The position numbers and the translations under genes were made by a program. 11,954 bases of DNA from positions 1 to 11,954 of the forward strand of contig USLW01000028.1 in the NCBI GenBank assembly GCA_900555605.1. Reading direction: 5' to 3'. The first letter of the stretch is position 1; the number at the start of each line of letters is the position of its first letter. The notes beneath the pieces were generated by a model that saw nothing but the letters and a program-made list of their open reading frames with translations, searched no databases and was not told where the DNA came from. Positions 7,392-11,954 of the stretch are shown here, piece after piece. The stretch comes from an uncultured Clostridium sp. (lineage in GTDB: Bacteria > Bacillota > Clostridia > UBA1212 > UBA1255).

Positions 7392-8330
7392 ATGACTGAT
7401 TTAAATCAAATTGTGGCTGCGGGCCAGACCATCGGCGATATTATCAAAAAGGCGGAGATTTTGGTTGAGGCGCTGCCCTATATACAAAGACTGAATGGAA
7501 AAACCGTTGTTATTAAATATGGCGGAAATGCGATGATTAATGAGGAGTTAAAAAATTCTGTTATACAGGATATCGTATTATTAAAATATATTGGGATGAA
7601 TCCGGTGGTGGTACACGGAGGAGGCCCTGATATCAGTAAAGCATTATCGCAATATAATATAAAAAGTGAATGGATTAACGGGTTGCGTGTTACAGACAAA
7701 TTTACGATGGAGATTGCCCAGATGGTTCTTGTGGGAAAAACGAATAAGGAGATCGTATCTCATATAAACGACAAGGGTGGGATGGCTGTTGGTTTTTGCG
7801 GAATTGATGGTAAAATTATAGAATGCGAACGCCATTACGAAAATGTAGATGGAAAAGCAGTTGATATTGGTTATGTGGGAGAAATTACTACCGTTAATAC
7901 CCATCTGGTGGAGTTAGTGTCAAATGATGCCTACATACCTGTTATTGCGCCAATCGGTATAGGCCCGAATGGAGAAAGCTATAACATAAATGCCGACACC
8001 GTGGCCGGTGAAATCGCCGCAGCGCTGAAAGCTGAAAAATTAATGCTTCTCACAGACATTGAAGGTGTCCGGAATACCCAGACCGGAGAATTACTGTATA
8101 TTTTAACGATTGATGAAGTGTACGCTTTAATCGCTGCTGGAATTATAACTGGAGGTATGATTCCAAAAGTGCTGGGCTGTGTTGACGCATTGCAAAAGGG
8201 TGTTGGCCGGACGCACATTATTGATGGCCGGATTCCACATTGTCTGCTGCTCGAGATATTTACCAATAAAGGTATCGGAACAATGATCATGAAAGAAAAA
8301 GTAAAATATTTTGAAAACGAAGATATTTAA
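7392..8330 (+). CDS. argB: N-acetylglutamate kinase
   Basis: Phosphorylates N-acetylglutamate with ATP, the second step of arginine synthesis. From ATG 7392 the protein has 312 residues. Upstream in-frame ATGs (7299, 7329) are rejected because the promoter and operator at 7302-7330 lie there. The ribosome site is AAGGA (7375-7379). Amino-acid-kinase motifs: K42 with GGN (KYGGNAM), HGGGP (75-79), GLRVTD (97-102), [12 protein letters not shown] (198-209), LTDIEGV (220-226), and catalytic K259 in GGMIPK. A helix of about 35 residues precedes the first strand and includes [13 protein letters not shown]. Such an N-helix is found in hexameric, arginine-inhibited kinases and is absent from the E. 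coli enzyme. The C-terminal [12 protein letters not shown] is also of that class. Feedback inhibition by arginine is therefore likely. Confidence 0.96.
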   Translation: MTDLNQIVAAGQTIGDIIKKAEILVEALPYIQRLNGKTVVIKYGGNAMINEELKNSVIQDIVLLKYIGMNPVVVHGGGPDISKALSQYNIKSEWINGLRVTDKFTMEIAQMVLVGKTNKEIVSHINDKGGMAVGFCGIDGKIIECERHYENVDGKAVDIGYVGEITTVNTHLVELVSNDAYIPVIAPIGIGPNGESYNINADTVAGEIAAALKAEKLMLLTDIEGVRNTQTGELLYILTIDEVYALIAAGIITGGMIPKVLGCVDALQKGVGRTHIIDGRIPHCLLLEIFTNKGIGTMIMKEKVKYFENEDI

Positions 8331-8358
8331 AGATAGAAGGGTAGGAGGCTGATTAACT

Positions 8359-9594
8359 ATGAATTTGGATACAATTATAGATCTGGATGCGCATTATTAT
8401 ATGAACACATTTGGAAAAAGAAATCCGGTCTGTTTTGATCATGGGGCGGGAATTTATCTGTACAGTATAGATGGGAAAAAGTATGTTGACTTTTTTGCCG
8501 GAATTGCAGTTTGTGCACTGGGACACTGCCATCCATCTGTAGTAAATGCGATTACAGAACAGGCCGGCAAGCTGATACATTGTTCGAATCTGTATTATAT
8601 CGAAAAACAGACCGAATTGGCACAGCTACTGTGTCAATTCTCATGTGCAGACAAAGTATTTTTCTGCAATAGCGGAGCTGAGGCAAATGAGGCGGCATTA
8701 AAACTGGCGCGCGCATTTTTTCATAAACAAAATCAAGCTGAAAAAAACGAAATTATTTGTCTTGAAAATTCATTTCACGGACGTACGTTAACAACTGCAA
8801 CCGCTACCGGACAGGAAAAATATAAAAAGCTTTATACGCCTTTAACCCCAGGGTTCCGTCATGTTCCGATTAATGATTATGAAGCTTTAAAAGAGGCTAT
8901 TAATGAAAATACCTGTGCTGTCATGCTTGAACCGGTACAGGGAGAAAGCGGTGTATATCCATTAACACGTGAATACGCAGCAAAAGTTCGAAAGCTATGC
9001 GACGAACTGGGCCTTTTATTGATCTTTGACGAGGTTCAGACCGGGTTTGGCAGAACCGGACATCTTTTCGGCTATCAATATTTGGGTGTAGAGCCGGACA
9101 TTTTTACCTTGGCAAAAGCTTTGGGGGGCGGCTTTCCGATTGCCTGTGTATGCGCAAAAATGCCTGTTTCAGACTGCTTTGAACCAGGGGACCACGGAAG
9201 TACTTTCGGCGGAAATCCACTTGCCTGTGCCGCTGGTTTAGCCTCTGTTCGCACAATTATAAACGAGCAGCTGCCTGAAAATGCGCAGAAGGTAGGAACC
9301 TATTTTCGCTTACAATTAGAAAAAGTCAGGAATGGAGAAATTCCTGCAGAAAGAAGTTCCGACCCTGCATATAAAGACTGCAGGTCCAGGATTGCTGAAA
9401 TCAGAAATGCAGGCTTAATGGTTGCGATTCAATTTGAAAAGCCAATTGTCGGCCGTATCAAAGATGCCTTATTTAATGAAGGTTGGCTGGTGGGAAGTGT
9501 CGGCGCGAATACTTTAAGAATATTGCCTCCACTCATTATTACAGAAAAGGATGTGGACGCTTTTATAAATGTGCTTTGTAAAATTACAATCTAA
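8359..9594 (+). CDS. argD: Acetylornithine aminotransferase
   Basis: PLP-dependent class III aminotransferase converting N-acetylglutamate semialdehyde and glutamate to N-acetylornithine and 2-oxoglutarate. Motifs: NSGAEANEAALKLAR (104-118) for phosphate binding, FHGRT (139-143), D224 in FDEVQTGFGRTG, Schiff-base K253 in LAKALGGGFP, and STFGGNPLAC (281-290). The length of 411 slightly exceeds the usual 390-400, owing to about 20 extra polar residues (near 323-345) before the conserved (I)RNAGLMV strand. AGGAGG at 8343-8348 lies ten bases before the ATG. The gap to argB is 28 bases, so the two are co-transcribed. Ornithine or succinylornithine aminotransferases are similar, but the operon settles the call. 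Confidence 0.95.
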   Translation: MNLDTIIDLDAHYYMNTFGKRNPVCFDHGAGIYLYSIDGKKYVDFFAGIAVCALGHCHPSVVNAITEQAGKLIHCSNLYYIEKQTELAQLLCQFSCADKVFFCNSGAEANEAALKLARAFFHKQNQAEKNEIICLENSFHGRTLTTATATGQEKYKKLYTPLTPGFRHVPINDYEALKEAINENTCAVMLEPVQGESGVYPLTREYAAKVRKLCDELGLLLIFDEVQTGFGRTGHLFGYQYLGVEPDIFTLAKALGGGFPIACVCAKMPVSDCFEPGDHGSTFGGNPLACAAGLASVRTIINEQLPENAQKVGTYFRLQLEKVRNGEIPAERSSDPAYKDCRSRIAEIRNAGLMVAIQFEKPIVGRIKDALFNEGWLVGSVGANTLRILPPLIITEKDVDAFINVLCKITI

Positions 9595-9656
9595 TATTGT
9601 TCGGATGGTTAGATTCGCAATAAAAATTATTGATGAGGAAAGAAAGAGGTGCAGAT

Positions 9657-10574
9657 ATGCAGCATTTGTTAAGTTTATATGATTTGTCTTCTGATGAAAT
9701 TTTTGAATTGATTGAGTTAGCAATAAAACTCAAAAAGGATCTTAAGAATAAAAATACCACGCAATATCTAAAGGGTCGGAGCTTAGGTATGATTTTTTCA
9801 AAATCCTCCACACGTACGCGTGTCTCCTTTGAGGTTGGCATGTATCAGCTCGGCGGCCAAGCGCTGTTTTTAAGCAATCATGATATTCAGATTGGACGGG
9901 GGGAATCCGTATCAGATACGGCGAAGGTGCTGTCAAGATACTTGGATGGGGTTATGATTCGCACCTTTAAGCAAAGTGACGTCGAAGAGTTTGCGGAACA
10001 GGGAACGATCCCGGTGATAAACGGATTAACAGACGATCAACATCCTTGTCAGGTGCTTGCGGATCTGCAAACGATATATGAGCATAAAAAGAAGCTGAAA
10101 GGTCTGAAATTGGCTTATATAGGCGATGGAAATAATATGGCACATTCTTTGCTGCATGGCTGTACAAAGGTTGGCATGCATATAGCAATTGCCTCTCCGG
10201 AACATTATACGTGCAATCCGCGTTTTGTTGAAGAGGCACAGAAGACAGCCAAAGAGACCAATGTAACTGTGCTAATGACGCAAGACCCCACCCTTGCTAT
10301 CCGGGATGCTGATGTAGTATACACAGATACATGGGCGAGCATGGGACAGGAAGCGGAAAAAGAAAAAAGAAGTAAAATTTTTGCTGATTATCAGATTAAT
10401 ACAGAGCTTTTCGGCAAGGCGGCAAAAAACGCAATATTTTTGCATTGTCTTCCGGCATACAGAGGGTTGGAGGTTGCTTCGGAAGTGATAGACGGCCCGC
10501 AGTCTGTGGTATTTGACGAAGCAGAAAATCGTCTGCATGCACAAAAAGCGGTTATGGTAAAACTAATGGGATAA
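9657..10574 (+). CDS. argF: Ornithine carbamoyltransferase (anabolic)
   Basis: Makes citrulline from ornithine and carbamoyl phosphate. The start at ATG 9657 has AGAGG at 9645-9649, spacing 7, and gives MQHLLSLYDLS, the usual beginning. In-frame TTG 9630 and ATG 9633 lie upstream of that site and are unlikely. The 305-residue product has the carbamoyl-phosphate loop SSTRTR (50-55), DDQHPCQVLADL (126-137), the ornithine segment YTDTWASMGQE (222-232), and HCLPAYRG (263-270) with the reactive Cys. SMG and HCLP distinguish it from aspartate carbamoyltransferase. Proximity to argB and argD, rather than arcA and arcC, supports a biosynthetic role. It follows argD by 62 bases. Confidence 0.96.
   Translation: MQHLLSLYDLSSDEIFELIELAIKLKKDLKNKNTTQYLKGRSLGMIFSKSSTRTRVSFEVGMYQLGGQALFLSNHDIQIGRGESVSDTAKVLSRYLDGVMIRTFKQSDVEEFAEQGTIPVINGLTDDQHPCQVLADLQTIYEHKKKLKGLKLAYIGDGNNMAHSLLHGCTKVGMHIAIASPEHYTCNPRFVEEAQKTAKETNVTVLMTQDPTLAIRDADVVYTDTWASMGQEAEKEKRSKIFADYQINTELFGKAAKNAIFLHCLPAYRGLEVASEVIDGPQSVVFDEAENRLHAQKAVMVKLMG
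10281..10295 (-). repeat. G-rich dispersed element, copy inside argF (antisense to it)
   Basis: On the minus strand AAGGGTGGGGTCTTG, with flanking bases that extend it to a 5-bp stem GCAAG/CTTGC (10280-10297) around the G-rich loop. In the argF frame it encodes TQDPTL, a surface-like variable segment. Confidence 0.48.
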
Positions 10575-10588
10575 CGGAGGACGATAGC

Positions 10589-11080
10589 ATGGAGTATTCC
10601 TTTGTGATTCGGCGCGCAATGGCAGATTGGAATGATGTAGTAGCAATCAAAACAGTTATGCTTGATGCGTTCAGAAAATATATGACAGATACCGGTTTAC
10701 ATGAGGATGCTGTAAAATTGGAGGCATTAGAAGAAACCGATGCTGCTATTTTAAAAGATATTGAATCAAAATATGTTTATATTGCCTTTGTCGACGGTAT
10801 CCCGGTAGGCAGCATCCGCGTTGATATTGATGAAAACAGCAGAATCGCATACGTGAGCCGCTTCGGTGTTCGCTCCGGCTATCAAAACATCGGAATCGGA
10901 AAATCTTTTATGAATTTAATTGACAAATTGCTGTATTCAAAATCTGTCAAACAGGCCAGATTGCATACAGCCTCAAAATACAAGGATCTAGTTCGATTTT
11001 ACTATGGCTGCGGTTTCTATATTCAATCCACCTCGGAAGAACGCGGCTACATAAGAGCTCTTTTTGTAAAGGACTATTAA
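10589..11080 (+). CDS. GNAT-family N-acetyltransferase in the arginine operon (possible short glutamate N-acetyltransferase)
   Basis: A 163-residue single-domain GNAT protein that uses acetyl-CoA. GNAT landmarks: strand YVYIAFVDGIPVGSIRV (62-78), strand AYVSRFGV (87-94) leading into the pyrophosphate loop R95-SGYQ-N-I-G-I-G (to 104), and YYGCGF (138-143) near the end, the usual last-helix motif. The start has GGAGG (10576-10580) at eight bases, and only 14 bases separate it from argF, so it is surely in the same transcript. The acceptor substrate cannot be read from the sequence. Its place in an arg operon lacking argJ and argA makes L-glutamate a reasonable guess: short GNAT-only glutamate acetyltransferases of similar size are known in actinobacteria. 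It could equally be an unrelated housekeeping acetyltransferase. Confidence 0.88.
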   Translation: MEYSFVIRRAMADWNDVVAIKTVMLDAFRKYMTDTGLHEDAVKLEALEETDAAILKDIESKYVYIAFVDGIPVGSIRVDIDENSRIAYVSRFGVRSGYQNIGIGKSFMNLIDKLLYSKSVKQARLHTASKYKDLVRFYYGCGFYIQSTSEERGYIRALFVKDY

Positions 11081-11087
11081 TATTTTT

Positions 11088-11100
11088 AGGGTAGGGCCTG
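11088..11100 (+). repeat. G-rich dispersed element, copy between the GNAT and TSCPD genes
   Basis: AGGGTAGGGCCTG, starting seven bases after the GNAT stop. Flanking TTTTT and AAAAA can extend AG/CT into a longer stem with one bulged G around the loop GGTAGGGC. It is distinct from the ribosome site at 11123. Confidence 0.45.
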
Positions 11101-11136
11101 AAAAACAGGCTAATATTAAGTCGGAGGATGTTTAAA

Positions 11137-11391
11137 ATGCACTATTCGTATATAACTTCAGGTACCTGTTCTTCAAAGATTGATTTGGATGTTGAAGATG
11201 GTATTGTAAAAAATGTAAAATATACCGGTGGATGTAACGGCAATCTGCAAGGGATCGCCCGGCTTGTGGAGGGCATGCGTGCAGATGAAGTCATACAAAA
11301 ATGCAGTGGTATTCATTGTGGATATAAAACGACATCTTGTCCTGACCAATTAGCAAAAGCCTTAAAAATAGCGCTCGATAAACAAGACTAA
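11137..11391 (+). CDS. TSCPD-domain small cysteine-rich protein (TIGR03905 type)
   Basis: An 84-residue cytoplasmic protein with conserved cysteines: TSGTCSSK (C11), GGCNGN (C33), CSGIHCG (C56, C61) and TTSCPDQLAKAL (C68), which gives the family its TSCPD name. Related domains occur at the C-terminus of some ribonucleotide reductases and as free small proteins in Clostridia. The cysteine set suggests binding of metal or an iron-sulfur cluster, but the biochemical role is not established. The start is ATG 11137, nine bases after GGAGG (11123-11127). The in-frame ATG at 11128 touches the ribosome site and is rejected. It follows the GNAT gene by 56 bases, a gap that holds a copy of the G-rich element and a small stem GCCTG/CAGGC (11096-11110). 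Confidence 0.87.
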   Translation: MHYSYITSGTCSSKIDLDVEDGIVKNVKYTGGCNGNLQGIARLVEGMRADEVIQKCSGIHCGYKTTSCPDQLAKALKIALDKQD

Positions 11392-11414
11392 AATTTTAAT
11401 ACACATTTTCCGCG

Positions 11415-11434
11415 GGCTTCTATTTGGCTTCTAT
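11415..11434 (+). repeat. Short tandem repeat upstream of the larA-like gene
   Basis: GGCTTCTAT is repeated at 11415-11423 and 11426-11434, a period of 11 bases or one helical turn. The second copy runs directly into the G-rich element. It could be a tandem protein-binding site or a simple duplication. Confidence 0.3.
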
Positions 11435-11435
11435 A

Positions 11436-11450
11436 AAGGGTAGGGACTTA
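11436..11450 (+). repeat. G-rich dispersed element, copy in front of the larA-like gene
   Basis: AAGGGTAGGGACTTA. Flanking TATAA and TTATA pair around it with one bulged A, leaving the loop GGTAGGGA. It lies 10 bases upstream of, and separate from, the AGGAGG at 11461. Confidence 0.45.
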
Positions 11451-11478
11451 TATTATTAACAGGAGGTTATCTTGTAAA

Positions 11479-11954
11479 ATGGAGGATCAGTTAAAATTTG
11501 AATTTGGATTCGGTAATGGAACACAGGAGGTCTATATACCACAGAATAATCTATTAGGAGCTATTTTACCAAACCCGATATCAATCCCGAAGGACGCGGA
11601 TGTCGTGCGCAATGCATTAAAAAGTCCTATCGGCACGGCCCGGCTCAGGGAGATTGTACGGCCTGGAGAAAAAATTGCAATTATAACAAGCGATATTACA
11701 AGACCTATGCCGACTGCGCTTGTAATGCCGGCAATTTTAGAGGAACTAAAGGCTGCTGCTGTCAACCTTGCTGATGTTACTTTGGTGTTTGGTCTTGGCA
11801 GTCATCGAAAACAGACCCGGAGTGAAATGGAAAAATTAGCCGGACCAGACATCCTGAAACAAATCAGGGCAGTGGACAGCGACCCGGAAGATTGCATTCG
11901 AATGGGTGTCACATCACGGGGCACTCCGGTGGACATTACACGCACTGTGGCCAG
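11479..11954 (+). CDS. LarA-family nickel-dependent lactate racemase-like protein, N-terminal part (cut by window end)
   Basis: The first 158 codons of a gene that runs off the right edge (full-length relatives have about 420-430 residues). The N-terminal DUF2088 domain is clear: FEFGFGNG (7-14), SDITRPMP (71-78) with D72 and R75 in the positions used for substrate binding in LarA, and GLGSHRKQT (105-113) with H109 as the expected catalytic His. The second His and the Lys carrying the nickel-pincer cofactor lie beyond the window. AGGAGG at 11461-11466 is 12 bases before the ATG. Many LarA homologues act on other 2-hydroxy acids, so lactate as substrate is only a default. The larB/C/E cofactor genes are not seen here. 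It follows the TSCPD gene by 87 bases without a clear terminator. Confidence 0.88.
   Translation, partial: MEDQLKFEFGFGNGTQEVYIPQNNLLGAILPNPISIPKDADVVRNALKSPIGTARLREIVRPGEKIAIITSDITRPMPTALVMPAILEELKAAAVNLADVTLVFGLGSHRKQTRSEMEKLAGPDILKQIRAVDSDPEDCIRMGVTSRGTPVDITRTVA

Noticed and set aside
9630..9656. Longer argF start at TTG 9630 or ATG 9633
   Set aside because: The ribosome site AGAGG (9645-9649) lies inside this stretch, and the usual OTCase N-terminus begins at ATG 9657.
11128..11136. TSCPD protein start at ATG 11128
   Set aside because: This ATG directly follows the GGAGG with no spacing. ATG 11137 has nine bases of spacing.

Overview
The window is about 12 kb of AT-rich chromosomal DNA. 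Strong AGGAGG-type ribosome binding sites, the codon usage, a Lon/NADP-GDH/arginine gene set and a TSCPD-domain protein all suggest an anaerobic member of the Clostridia (Bacillota). I cannot name the genus from sequence alone.

Layout. (1) Bases 1 to about 600 hold a decayed IS200-type (IS200/IS605, Y1 HUH) insertion sequence. Its transposase gene carries a one-base frameshift and has lost its start, but the hairpins at both ends are still visible. (2) An ATP-dependent Lon protease gene lies on the minus strand (642-3125). Its putative promoter is bracketed by a perfect inverted repeat, and the IS-end hairpin probably serves as its terminator. (3) A divergent, intact single-domain HUH transposase of the REP-associated (RAYT) type follows (3346-4182). 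(4) An NADP-type glutamate dehydrogenase gene has its own promoter, a GTG start and a strong terminator (4338-5755). (5) A 480-base AT-rich gap then carries repeated AACTGT words and a good promoter for argC. (6) An arginine biosynthesis cluster argC / argB-argD-argF follows. An internal promoter in front of argB overlaps a perfect ArgR-box-like palindrome. The second unit continues into a GNAT acetyltransferase and a TSCPD-domain protein, and possibly into a LarA-family racemase gene that the window edge cuts off.

How the genes fit together. GDH makes glutamate from 2-oxoglutarate and ammonium. ArgB, ArgC and ArgD convert N-acetylglutamate to N-acetylornithine, and ArgF converts ornithine to citrulline. 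No argJ, argA or argE is present, so the enzyme that acetylates glutamate and the one that releases ornithine are not accounted for here. The 163-residue GNAT protein encoded 14 bases after argF is a candidate for the missing glutamate N-acetyltransferase (inference).

The least explained signal is a short dispersed G-rich element, core AAGGGTRGGGNCTTG. At least five good copies lie in intergenic leaders and, in antisense orientation, inside lon and argF. Several copies sit in the loop of a small inverted repeat whose arms differ between copies. Two variants, TAAGGTSGGAGCTTA, flank lon as an inverted pair.
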